A stretch of 64,000 nucleotides of DNA from an uncultured Bacteroidales bacterium (GTDB taxonomy: Bacteria > Bacteroidota > Bacteroidia > Bacteroidales > UBA3824). Both the position numbers and the translations under genes were made by a program. The stretch spans positions 1 to 64,000 of the forward strand of contig CAJOJG010000008.1 of the NCBI GenBank assembly GCA_905234655.1, given 5' to 3'. Below are positions 54,642 to 63,243 of the stretch, one piece after another (the stretch's first letter is position 1; each line of letters opens with the position of its first letter). The notes beneath the pieces were generated by a model. That model was not told the DNA's origin. It did not search any database and was given only the letters and a program-made list of their open reading frames with translations.

Positions 54642-55725
54642 TTAGTTGCGATATTTTGTAGTTGATTATCAGTGTGTCGATGTTGTTGGTGGTGTAGCCG
54701 TCCCAGTCGCCGTGGATTTCGTATGCGGGCATTTCGGACGGCTGGGTCTTGCACCATTTTTTGAGCCAGTTAGTCACCGCCAAGTCAAAGTGGCGGTTAA
54801 TGCAGAAGTGTCCCGTCCGCCATGAGCCGTCGGTGTCGAGCATCACGGGCAGGAGCGTGTAATAGTCGTTGCGCCCCATGAGGCTGAATTTTGCCCCGCT
54901 GTTCGACGAGCCGAAGTCCAGTATGCTGAATATGTCGTATGGGTCTTTTTCGGCGCGGCTGAAAAGGCTTTCCGAGCATGTCTTGTAGGCTTCCTGGAAC
55001 GTGTTGTATGAGAGTTCGGTGTTGTACAGTCCGCTTTCTTCGCTAAGGATGTGTTCGGCTGGCACGGGCTGGTTGAAGATTTCTTGGAGGGTTTCGGCGA
55101 TGCTGTCGCGGTATAGGCCGGTCGCGTCGCCGTAAAGCCGGTATAGGCCGATGTTTTTCTTGTGGCCGGACTGTTTGCAGGTTTCGAGGAAGTCAGTGTA
55201 AACTTTTGCGTAGTAGCGGACTGAGCCGGCCGCTGAAATGTTGAGCCCGTAGACGGGGATTTTGTCGCCTAAGATTTGCGCGGCTTTCTTAATGTCGTCC
55301 TCGCTTGCCTTCAGGAGCAGGACTTCGTCGCCCTGTTTTAGCGAGCCGGTCAGCGTGGAGAACCACTTCGCCATGTAGAGTTCGGTCATTACGAGCAGGC
55401 GGCGGCTGAATGGCGTTCCGTCTTGCGCTACCGTGTATTCCTTCGCCCACCATAGTATCCATTCTTGCAGGGATTCGATGTCGTTTGCCGTTATGTAATC
55501 CAAGCGGATGTTTGCCGTGCTGTCGTTTTCGATGGCGTTTACGCCTTTTAGCACGAGGTCGGCGTATCCCATGTCGCCGAGTTGTCCGGGTGCGAATACG
55601 GTCAGTATGTTGACTTTCGGCGCGGCTTGCGTGTCGGGTTCGGTGGAAGCGTCGTCGTCCTTGTTGCAGGCGGCGAGTAGTAGTAGCGGAACTGCCACTA
55701 CGAGCATGAGTTTCAGAATTTTCAT
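54628..55725 (-). CDS. Lipoprotein resembling a substrate-binding (BMP/type-I PBP-like) protein
   Basis: 365 residues. Lipobox LLAAC (Cys20) followed by NKDDD. The start of the mature domain, VNILTVFAPGQLGDMGYADLVLKGVNAIE, resembles the first strand and helix of BMP-family or other type-I binding proteins, and an alternating strand-helix pattern continues (LLVMTELYMAKW, KIPVYGLNISAAG, KNIGLYRLYGDATGLYRDSIA). The assignment is by pattern only and weaker than for the neighbouring protease fusion. It lies 23 nt after the 55749 gene and overlaps the next by 14 nt, so it is part of the same operon. Confidence 0.6.
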   Translation of the reverse strand: MKILKLMLVVAVPLLLLAACNKDDDASTEPDTQAAPKVNILTVFAPGQLGDMGYADLVLKGVNAIENDSTANIRLDYITANDIESLQEWILWWAKEYTVAQDGTPFSRRLLVMTELYMAKWFSTLTGSLKQGDEVLLLKASEDDIKKAAQILGDKIPVYGLNISAAGSVRYYAKVYTDFLETCKQSGHKKNIGLYRLYGDATGLYRDSIAETLQEIFNQPVPAEHILSEESGLYNTELSYNTFQEAYKTCSESLFSRAEKDPYDIFSILDFGSSNSGAKFSLMGRNDYYTLLPVMLDTDGSWRTGHFCINRHFDLAVTNWLKKWCKTQPSEMPAYEIHGDWDGYTTNNIDTLIINYKISQLNGTK

Positions 55726-55748
55726 ATATCGTGCTGTTTATGTGTAGT

Positions 55749-56999
55749 TTAGTTTTCCGCGTCCGTCAATGGTGAATATTCTATGGTCGTGCCGGAGATT
55801 TCCTGGTCGGCAAAGCGGATTACATTGATTGCGTAGAAATTGGTGCTGTTCCAGTCGCTGTCCTTGACATATTTCTGTTCGCCGGAGCAACATTGTCCGT
55901 CGCTTGTGCAGCCGTTCGGCACGAAGTAATAGGCGCAGTGGCGGTAGTCGTATGCCGGAATCCATGCGTATGAGCCGAACCATGCGTTATATATAATCCG
56001 TGCCCCTGTCGAGCCGGTGTACACCACGTTGGAGTTGTTGTTGAAGCCGCCCGGCATTACGTGCCACAGTTTGCCTGATTTTGTCGGTTTCTTTGTCATT
56101 TCGCCATTGAGGTATTGCTTGATTTTTTTTACCAGTGCTTTTTTTGTGGCGAGGAATCCGATGTAGATGGAACAGTCGAGGACAGAGGCTACGAATCCGT
56201 GGTCGTTGTTGTAGGGTTTCCAACAGCCCTGCTTGTCGCCGTCGAGGTTTATGGTCTCGTCGCCGCCCTTGTCGCCTTCGCACAGGTGGACGAGGAGTCC
56301 GTTCTTAGTACCGTTGGTACTCTGTGACACACATAGGTAGTAGCCGGTGCAATATTTCGGTGATGGCGGGTCGTAGAGCACAAGGTCGCCGACGCGGTAC
56401 GGGGTGCCTGATGTCGAGGCATTGTCGCCCCATGCGCTTTCGGGGACAAAATCTATGCGTTCCAACGTCGGTATGCACTTCACGTCTACGTCAATGTATC
56501 CGACTGATTGTGCGCCGTCGCCTTTGTGGAACGAGAGAGCGCCGAACGACACCTTGTCGCCGTTTGCCAAGAGGGGCATGTCTTTGAGCGTGATTTCCAT
56601 GCCGTCGCTTGTGGCGGTCACGAGGGTGTCGGTGTTGACGATGCTGAGGAACATCTTCTGCGCGTCGTCGGCGGTCTCGCACTTTACAGACCTTACAAGC
56701 GGCTTCGCCTCGTCCCTCACCTCGCCGTATGTGGGCTGGTAGGACTTGTCGAGCGGGTTGCCGTTGATGTTGGAGAGGTCGAAGTCGGTGAGGTTAGAGA
56801 GGATGTTCAATATCGCCTGCTGCTGGTCGAGTAGGTGCTGCTCGTCGTTTGTGAGGCTTGCGGGCGCAATCTTGCCGTCCTCGATTTCCACTCCGTTTTG
56901 GCCGGGTGTTGTGGTGTCGTCCTTGTCGTCGTCTTTGCAGGCGGTGGCCATCACCGCCACAATGGCCATAAGGCACAATAGTTTTGTCGATGTTTTCAT
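55749..56999 (-). CDS. Lipoprotein with FISUMP-like C-terminal module
   Basis: 416 residues. Lipobox MATAC (Cys21) followed by KDDDKDD. A short helical region (about 50-110) and a beta-rich segment (110-180) precede a Cys-, Trp- and Tyr-rich C-terminal domain (about 180-416: GDLVLYDPPSPKYCTGYYLCVSQ in two parts, LWHVMPGGFNNNSNVVY, YAWIPAYDYRHCAYYFVP, NFYAINVIRFA) that resembles the FISUMP/DUF1566 group of C-type-lectin-like folds. Its ATG overlaps the stop of the MACPF-FISUMP gene as ATGA, a sign of coupled translation. Ligand unknown. Confidence 0.6.
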   Translation of the reverse strand: MKTSTKLLCLMAIVAVMATACKDDDKDDTTTPGQNGVEIEDGKIAPASLTNDEQHLLDQQQAILNILSNLTDFDLSNINGNPLDKSYQPTYGEVRDEAKPLVRSVKCETADDAQKMFLSIVNTDTLVTATSDGMEITLKDMPLLANGDKVSFGALSFHKGDGAQSVGYIDVDVKCIPTLERIDFVPESAWGDNASTSGTPYRVGDLVLYDPPSPKYCTGYYLCVSQSTNGTKNGLLVHLCEGDKGGDETINLDGDKQGCWKPYNNDHGFVASVLDCSIYIGFLATKKALVKKIKQYLNGEMTKKPTKSGKLWHVMPGGFNNNSNVVYTGSTGARIIYNAWFGSYAWIPAYDYRHCAYYFVPNGCTSDGQCCSGEQKYVKDSDWNSTNFYAINVIRFADQEISGTTIEYSPLTDAEN

Positions 57000-59485
57000 G
57001 GTTTTAAATGTTTTTTTATTGTTGATAATGAAGGATAGTCGTACATATATCCGCGCACTGGGCGCAGTGTGTAGTAGTTTTTGCGCCAGGTGGTCGCGTA
57101 GCTTCCCGAGGTCGTATTGTCGCTGACGAGGTACATGTTGTAGTTTTTGTCCAAAACCATTATGCAGGCGTCGGCGACATTGCTTGAAGATTTTGACGGG
57201 ATGACGCTGACAGTGCCTTTATGGCGCAGTTTGTTGGTGTTGTCGCTGAAATACGCGTTGCCGTTCAATACGTCGGTTTGCCCGTAGTAGCCGTTGAACT
57301 CGGCGTTGAAGCCGGACATCTCGCCTTTGAACAGAGCCTTTGGGTTGAAGCCGAGAAATTTGTAGAGGCCTTGCACCTGCGCGGGTGTAGGCATGTACCA
57401 CCGCAAGTTCGGATTGCCTTCGAAGAACGTGTTTGGCTTGTAGCCCCATGTCCATGAGTTGTATAACTTGAACTCGGAGGCGTTGTCGTACTGCGCGCGG
57501 ACATACATCACGCCGTCATACATCTTTTCGTAATAATCCTCTTCGTCATATACGGTGAACATCATCTCGTGGTCGATGTCGTGGCGCGTCCAGAAGTTTG
57601 CGCCGATTTTGACGATTGGGTGGATGTGGAGCGGGTTGTCGTCGTTGTCCATGAAGAGAATCAGATTGTCGTCCATCACTGTGTGCGTGCGGTTTTTGAG
57701 GGCGTTGATGCCGTAGTTTTTGAGGGACAAGTTGCCGCCGATGTAGTAGATCCGCTTGAGTATCCTGTCCATCGGGAGCGAGTCGATTGGGTAGACGTAT
57801 GAATAGTCGTTGGAAAATCCCACTAAGGCGGGCTGGTTCTGCCCGTCGCCGATGAAAATGCCCTGGTTCATCTTGATTTTGTTGTCGTGGATCGGGTATA
57901 TCACCGTCACGCGGCGGTCTGTGCGGATTTTCGGGACATACTCGGAACATATTTGCACAATCGGCGCGTCGTCGATGTAGAGGATTTTGCAGAGGGTGCC
58001 GTCGTTGGTGAAGTCGGTGAGTTCCCTTTGCGTCAGGTCGATGTCGTATATGTCGATGTGGAGTTTTTCTGCGTCGAACTTGTTGTCGCTCTCGTCCACG
58101 AGCGCGAGGACGGCGTTGAGGTATATGTCGCGGAACTGCTGAGGCAGGAGTTCCCAAATCGGTATCAATTCGAAGTGCACCACGTCGAGGTTGTCGGTTA
58201 TTTTCACCTCGGAGTTTGGTGCCGGGTTTATGGTGTTAGCCCAGCGGTTGATGTCGTCGAGGTTGAGTTGCGCGTGTGCGGAGAGTGTGTTTGTCGCGTT
58301 TTTGATGATGTCGCGTTGGGTTTGGGCGCCGCCGCGGATTGTGATGGCTGATGTCGCGTTCTTGTCAGACGATGGCGTTGACTGGAACTCGGGGGTGCGG
58401 TCGTCGCGTTTCGTGCGGCCGAATGTGTAGTCGATTTCCTCGCGGAGTTCGGCGACAGAGTTTGTCGATGTCTGTTTTGCCATGGAGAAGGTGTAGTCCA
58501 GGCGTCCGCCGAGGTCGGTCTGGATGACGATGTGCGTGCCGTACTCGTTGATTATTTTGTTGACTGTGGCCAGTAGCGCGGACTTGTCGCTGGAGTTTCG
58601 TATGAGTTCTTCTACGCGGAGCGCGAAGTCCGCCGTCCATGGCATTTCGTCTTCTGCCTGGAGGTCGAGCAATGCGCCTCTGTCCATGGATTTCGAGGCG
58701 ACGGTCTTGAGTATGCTGCCGCGTGCGAAGTTGTTTTCATGGATGTTGCCGGAGCATAGTTTTTCGACGGTCTTGCAGTCCTCGCGGCAGCCGTTTATGG
58801 AAACTGAGGATTTTGTCTGCGAATTAGTGAGTTCTTCGGCAAATGCGTATATGCTTGTGCTGACGATGTATTTGCTTTCGGTGCGGGCGAGGCTGCAGTC
58901 TTGGATTGGGTCGAATCCGAGGTAGCCGGTTTTTTCGCGCAGGCGGTCGAGGTCGATGATTGCTTTTGTCTTCTTGACCGACATGGGGCTTTCGTATGCC
59001 TTAAAAATGTCGTATCCGTAGCCGATGTAGCATACCGATTCGGCATCGCCGCCATTGCTGTCGCTGTCGTATGGGGACAGTTGGGTAAGTGGGATTGAGG
59101 CGGTTTTGGACGACGAGAGTGTCGTGGCGAAATTGAGGGTCGCGGTGCGGCGGCGGTCGTCGTTGTCGGTGGTCGTTATGCTGACTACATTATCGGGCGG
59201 TAGTGTGTCGGTATTGAGGGTGAACCAAGTGTCGCTGGTGGAGACGAGGATTTTGCCGTCGGTGGCGGGGTCGTAGCCTGTGAATGTAACTATAATGCGC
59301 TCGTATGACGCCCGGGCGGCGAATATAACGTCGCCGTCGTCGTCTGCGCCGAGCGTCACTGCCACGGAAAAGTCGTCAGCAGACGGCATCGGGTCGGGCG
59401 TAGGGACGATGCTGTCGTCCTTGTCCTTGTGGCAGGCGGAGAGGACGAGGAGCGTCAGGATTGATATGTAGAGTAATCGTTTCAT
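56996..59485 (-). CDS. MACPF lipoprotein with FISUMP-like C-terminal domain
   Basis: 829 residues from the ATG at 59485 (MKRLLYISILTLLVLSAC); 44 upstream codons in frame overlap the preceding gene and are rejected. Cys18 lipobox followed by HKDKDD. About 36-136: BACON/Ig-like domain. About 150-450: MACPF pore-forming domain with the signature NEYGTHIVIQTDLGG (YGTH 315-318, GG 326-327), closing with the ELIPIWELLPQQF motif shared with the two other MACPF-type proteins here. About 620-829: FISUMP-like domain (IGANFWTRHDIDHEMMFT, NLRWYMPTPAQVQGL, YTLRPVRGY). Probably on the surface; a perforin-like toxin, adhesin or receptor-binding pore are all possible. Confidence 0.85.
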   Translation of the reverse strand: MKRLLYISILTLLVLSACHKDKDDSIVPTPDPMPSADDFSVAVTLGADDDGDVIFAARASYERIIVTFTGYDPATDGKILVSTSDTWFTLNTDTLPPDNVVSITTTDNDDRRRTATLNFATTLSSSKTASIPLTQLSPYDSDSNGGDAESVCYIGYGYDIFKAYESPMSVKKTKAIIDLDRLREKTGYLGFDPIQDCSLARTESKYIVSTSIYAFAEELTNSQTKSSVSINGCREDCKTVEKLCSGNIHENNFARGSILKTVASKSMDRGALLDLQAEDEMPWTADFALRVEELIRNSSDKSALLATVNKIINEYGTHIVIQTDLGGRLDYTFSMAKQTSTNSVAELREEIDYTFGRTKRDDRTPEFQSTPSSDKNATSAITIRGGAQTQRDIIKNATNTLSAHAQLNLDDINRWANTINPAPNSEVKITDNLDVVHFELIPIWELLPQQFRDIYLNAVLALVDESDNKFDAEKLHIDIYDIDLTQRELTDFTNDGTLCKILYIDDAPIVQICSEYVPKIRTDRRVTVIYPIHDNKIKMNQGIFIGDGQNQPALVGFSNDYSYVYPIDSLPMDRILKRIYYIGGNLSLKNYGINALKNRTHTVMDDNLILFMDNDDNPLHIHPIVKIGANFWTRHDIDHEMMFTVYDEEDYYEKMYDGVMYVRAQYDNASEFKLYNSWTWGYKPNTFFEGNPNLRWYMPTPAQVQGLYKFLGFNPKALFKGEMSGFNAEFNGYYGQTDVLNGNAYFSDNTNKLRHKGTVSVIPSKSSSNVADACIMVLDKNYNMYLVSDNTTSGSYATTWRKNYYTLRPVRGYMYDYPSLSTIKKHLKP

Positions 59486-59496
59486 GGCTAAGGGTT

Positions 59497-61245
59497 TTAC
59501 TTCAATTCGTTGGGGTTGAAGATATATACGTATGTTGAGTCGCGTTTCCACGACGATGAGCCGTTGTCGTATGTCCAGCCTACAATCGGCTTTTCTAACG
59601 ACGACGGCGCGTCGCATAGGAAGTCTTTGCCCGATTTGGTGACTGGGTATGGTGTCGACGAGTAGCCGCCGTCGGGCAGCACGCCGCCGCTGAGTTCGAT
59701 GTAGGGGTATGCCGTCGATGGCGAATAGATTATGTCGTCGCGCTTGGTGAGTGTGATTTCGCCCGCGTTGACGTAGAATACAGATGTCTGAGGCACGTCC
59801 TCTGGGGCTAATTCCAATAGGTGGATGTTGCCGTTAATCCACCTGGCACGGTATGCAGTGCCGCTTGTGTCCACGCCGAGGCCGCAGGCGAGGTTTATGA
59901 CTCCTTCGTAAATTGGGTATGCGATGGCGAGGTCTAAGCTGTCTATGGTCTCGTGGCATACTGTGGCGACGTACTTGCCGTTTGCGACGATGTTGACTAC
60001 CGATGGGCTGGTTTCTGTGTATGTTTTCCACTCGCCGGTGCTGTGGCGGTACTGGCAGGAGATTTGGGGGTAGTTGACGCTGAACGATGTGCTGAAGAAT
60101 GTGCGGTCGCCGAGGAGCGACTGCAGGATGGCGGCGTCTTGGAGTATGGCGGCCTTTACACGTATGGCGACTTCTTCGTCAAGCGGCTCTATGAAACGCC
60201 AGATGGGCGTTACCTGCATGTTGATGAGTTCCACGTTGGATGCCGCCTCGTTGTCTGGGTCGTATACGAGCGACTGTGTCCAGTGGTCGATAGCGTCGAG
60301 GTTGATGTCCCGTGAGCCGTCGTACTTGGTGGCGCCGAGTATGTTGCTTAGTGTCGACTGGTCGCCGCCGACGGCGGAGATTTCGACGCGGCTGTTGTCG
60401 AGAAATTTGAAGAGGGCGGAGTTTTTGCGCTTTTCTTCTCTGTCGGAGTATGCGAATAGGAAGTCTTGCTGCGACCATTCTTCTTCGCTGGCGTCGTCGG
60501 AAAAACGCCATACATCGTTGTGGATGTCTATTTTTAGTGTTCCGCCAAGCGATGCGTTGGTGATTACGTGTGTTCCATAGACGTTGATGAACGAATCGAC
60601 GACGGCGAAGTTTTCCTGTTCTGTGTCGGCGATGTGATAGACGGCGTTTATGAAACTTGTGGTGAGCAACTCTAAGTCGCCGTCGTCGATGGCGGTGATT
60701 ATGTTGTCTTCTTCCAGATGCTGATTGCCGAGTTCGCGGTAGTCGTTCCGGACATAGTATATTTTTTGTTGTACGCCGTTTTCTATTACGTATTGTGTCT
60801 TGCGGAATTTGCCGTTGTAGAGGCCGAGGTTGATTTCCTTCTTGGAGTCTATGGTTACGTTGGCCACGTAGTCACGCAGTGAGTAGTAGAAGTTGAATGT
60901 CGATGAGACTTGTTCCATCTGGTATGAGTGGAAGAGTTTATAAGAGTTGTCTTTCTCGTACTTGCGCAACTCCGAGCGGCTTACGACTTGGCATCTGATG
61001 TCTTTCCAGTTGCAGTATTCCCCCCGTACCGCGTTGTATGAATATCCCACGCCGAAAGTCTTGATGAAGGAGTTTCGCGTGGAGAGGTCTTTCGAGCGCA
61101 CCCATCGGAAGGCTGTGGTGTCGTCGTCGGTTTCGGACACGGATGCTTGCTGTGTGGCTTGAGAAAGCAAGCCGGCATCCTTGTCGCAGGCGGCGAGGGC
61201 GAGCGACAGGGCGATGAGTGATGGTAAGATGCTTATCGTTTTCAT
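59497..61245 (-). CDS. MACPF-domain lipoprotein
   Basis: 582 residues. Lipobox LAAC (Cys20) followed by DKD. The MACPF domain spans about 45-375, with the textbook signature FINVYGTHVITNASLGG (YGTH 223-226, GG 234-235) and the end motif MQVTPIWRFIEPL. The C-terminal 200 residues form a beta-rich domain, with tripartite repeats of short strands (SLDLAIAYPIYEGVINLACG, RARWINGNIHLLELAP), that differs from the FISUMP module. It resembles the Bacteroidales MACPF antimicrobial proteins (BSAPs) in size and layout; activity is not proven by sequence. The next gene starts 11 nt downstream. The 246-bp region upstream has candidate switch repeats. Confidence 0.87.
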   Translation of the reverse strand: MKTISILPSLIALSLALAACDKDAGLLSQATQQASVSETDDDTTAFRWVRSKDLSTRNSFIKTFGVGYSYNAVRGEYCNWKDIRCQVVSRSELRKYEKDNSYKLFHSYQMEQVSSTFNFYYSLRDYVANVTIDSKKEINLGLYNGKFRKTQYVIENGVQQKIYYVRNDYRELGNQHLEEDNIITAIDDGDLELLTTSFINAVYHIADTEQENFAVVDSFINVYGTHVITNASLGGTLKIDIHNDVWRFSDDASEEEWSQQDFLFAYSDREEKRKNSALFKFLDNSRVEISAVGGDQSTLSNILGATKYDGSRDINLDAIDHWTQSLVYDPDNEAASNVELINMQVTPIWRFIEPLDEEVAIRVKAAILQDAAILQSLLGDRTFFSTSFSVNYPQISCQYRHSTGEWKTYTETSPSVVNIVANGKYVATVCHETIDSLDLAIAYPIYEGVINLACGLGVDTSGTAYRARWINGNIHLLELAPEDVPQTSVFYVNAGEITLTKRDDIIYSPSTAYPYIELSGGVLPDGGYSSTPYPVTKSGKDFLCDAPSSLEKPIVGWTYDNGSSSWKRDSTYVYIFNPNELK

Positions 61246-61295
61246 TTGTTATTCAGTTTTTATGGTCTGTATATGAGAGCGTCATGTTAAAAAAA

Positions 61296-61435
61296 ACTGA
61301 CAAAACGGAACGCTGAAGAAGTCTTGATAGAAAACAAACCACCAGGTTGATATGGTGTAAACAAACAAAGTTAATATACACATTTTCCACGAGGGAAGTC
61401 GCGGAAAATGTGGTATATTTGTCCGTTTTGTCAGT
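61296..61435. repeat. Inverted repeats flanking promoter-like boxes (candidate invertible promoter)
   Basis: ACTGACAAAACGGA (61296-61309) and its exact complement TCCGTTTTGTCAGT (61422-61435) lie 112 bp apart, each with an outer A/T tract that roughly extends the symmetry. Between them are -7-like boxes facing both ways (TAACTTTG on the minus strand, 61373-61366; TATATTTG on the plus strand, 61414-61421) and an internal perfect 10-bp palindrome CACATTTTCC / GGAAAATGTG (61379-61388, 61403-61412). The layout resembles Bacteroidales invertible promoters; no recombinase gene is in the window. Confidence 0.45.
61366..61373 (-). promoter_or_regulatory. -7 box inside the lipoprotein run
   Basis: TAACTTTG on the minus strand, placed about 121 nt before the ATG of the MACPF gene at 61245 and inside the inverted repeats. 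It would give the five downstream genes their own transcript. No good -33 box is seen. Confidence 0.5.
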
Positions 61436-61491
61436 AATTTTTTTAAAAGAGCGTATTAGAATGTGGGCGGGAGAGCAGTCCGCGTTCTGGA

Positions 61492-63225
61492 TTATTCGTC
61501 CACAAACTCGGCTGCGTTGAGGATGTCTTCGACTGACACTTTGTTGCCGGCTGCGATTCCGAGGTAGGTGAGTATGCCGCTGTCCTTGTATTTAAGAATG
61601 AAGTATTGGCGTGCGTATTCCTGGGTGTATTCGTCGGTGAAGAGGTTCCATATCGGGGTGATGGTGAACGAGATAGGCATTGCTTTGCTTGTCTGGAAGT
61701 CGTTTGATTCCATTGAGCTTACCCATCCTTTGAGGAAGTTCTGTATCTTGGAGTAGTCGTTTGGATTTTTGCTCGTCAAGAGACTGAAGACGCTGTCTGC
61801 CACTTCATTGGCGTTCCCTCCGTAAATCTCGAGGTCGAGTTTCATGTTGTGGAGTATCGTCGAGCCTTTGTCAGAGTATTGCACAGAACCTTGTATGTCC
61901 ACCATGCTCATTATGTCTGCGCCGAGCGATGCGCCGACGCGGGTTTCGCCTTCCAGGTCGTCGTTGTCCACCATCATGTGCATGTTGATGGAGCCGCCCC
62001 AGTTGCCGCCGGAGATGTAGAATGGTCCGTATCCGTCGTCCAGCTGTGCGAGGATTTGGTTTGCGGTTGCGTATTTCTCGTTGTTGACAGCCTCGTAGAG
62101 TTTGAAGTATTTGTCGGCGAAGCCCACGGAGAATACGCCGCCGTATGTGGGCTTTTCGATTTTCTTGTATGCCGCGTCAATCTTCTTTTGCTGCGCTTTG
62201 GTGAGTGTGGAGTCGCCCTTGTTTTTGGGGTTTCTTGCGTTGGCGATTTTGTAGTTGAGTATTTGTTGGTCGATGGCGGCATACTTCTCCTCCATATCTT
62301 CAAATTCCGCTTCTGAGGCTTCTTCGGCGTATGCCTTGATTACGTCTTCGGAGATGTATGCGTGGTACATCGGCGCGGAACGTTGGATGAAGTAGTCCAC
62401 GTATGTCCTGTTTTCCTTTTTGTCGCCGAAGTAGTCGGCTTTGGCCTGAATTTCGAGGAATCCGAGCGAGACGTTTACCTCGATAGACGCGGCGATTTTC
62501 TTGTCCTGAGTGAGGCATGAGTCGAGGAGCGACACTTCGAGTTTGGAGACTTCCAATGGATCCTCTATGTATGCGTTCTGCTCGATTTTACCATCTTTTA
62601 CGAGTTTTTCGATAGCATCGAGGTTGAATACGCAGTTGCCCTTGAAGATTTTTGTGAGGTCGAATTTTTCCTTGTCCTTCTCTTCCATTTCGCCGTTTGC
62701 AATCTTTGCGTCCTGGAGTACGCGGCGTTTCTTGTTTTCCTTTGTGTTGAGCACGTAGTCGTAGTCCGCGCCGTGTCCGAGACCTTTGCCGGCGAATGCC
62801 TGTGCGCTGTTTGCGTCGCTGCCGCGCTGTGAGACGGGGACTTCCATTATCTCGTCGTCGCCGTCCTTGGAGATGTAGATGACGGTCGAGCGGGAGGCGG
62901 CGGAGTAGTTGGGGTCGATGGTTATGACGACGGTCTTGTTGCCGTCGTACTCTACATCGTTGTCGTCGATGGCCGCCCAGTCGCAGTCGGCGTCGATTGC
63001 TGCTGACCATTTGCCGGTGGCGGTTACGGGCAGGGAGTACGACTTGGCGTCGTAGGCTACTTCGATGCCCTTGTTGACGAGGTTCTCGTCGAGGTTGAGC
63101 TCGACTACGGGGGTGTCGGGCGTTGTGCCGCTGTCCTTCGGGTCGTCGTCGTCCTTGCACGAGGGAAGGGCGAGTGTCGTCGCCAGCATGAGGGCGAGGA
63201 CGGGGATTAGTGAATTTTTTTTCAT
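61492..63225 (-). CDS. BACON-domain lipoprotein with degenerate MACPF-like core
   Basis: 577 residues. Lipobox LPSC (Cys23) followed by KDDDD. About 45-135: BACON domain (GKWSAAIDADCDWAAID to MEVPVSQRGSD). About 140-545: a region with the MACPF layout but with YGPFYISGGNWGG at 399-411 where YGTHxxxxxxxGG is expected, and the closing ISFTITPIWNLFTDEY motif found also in the two canonical MACPF proteins. A charged helical stretch (about 295-355: EEASEAEFEDMEEKY, TKAQQKKIDAAYKKIE) may be a transmembrane-hairpin or linker region. It lies 18 nt after the partial gene at the edge. It may be a regulatory or immunity paralogue; that is inference. Confidence 0.65.
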   Translation of the reverse strand: MKKNSLIPVLALMLATTLALPSCKDDDDPKDSGTTPDTPVVELNLDENLVNKGIEVAYDAKSYSLPVTATGKWSAAIDADCDWAAIDDNDVEYDGNKTVVITIDPNYSAASRSTVIYISKDGDDEIMEVPVSQRGSDANSAQAFAGKGLGHGADYDYVLNTKENKKRRVLQDAKIANGEMEEKDKEKFDLTKIFKGNCVFNLDAIEKLVKDGKIEQNAYIEDPLEVSKLEVSLLDSCLTQDKKIAASIEVNVSLGFLEIQAKADYFGDKKENRTYVDYFIQRSAPMYHAYISEDVIKAYAEEASEAEFEDMEEKYAAIDQQILNYKIANARNPKNKGDSTLTKAQQKKIDAAYKKIEKPTYGGVFSVGFADKYFKLYEAVNNEKYATANQILAQLDDGYGPFYISGGNWGGSINMHMMVDNDDLEGETRVGASLGADIMSMVDIQGSVQYSDKGSTILHNMKLDLEIYGGNANEVADSVFSLLTSKNPNDYSKIQNFLKGWVSSMESNDFQTSKAMPISFTITPIWNLFTDEYTQEYARQYFILKYKDSGILTYLGIAAGNKVSVEDILNAAEFVDE

Positions 63226-63243
63226 GATTGTTGTTGTTAATTA

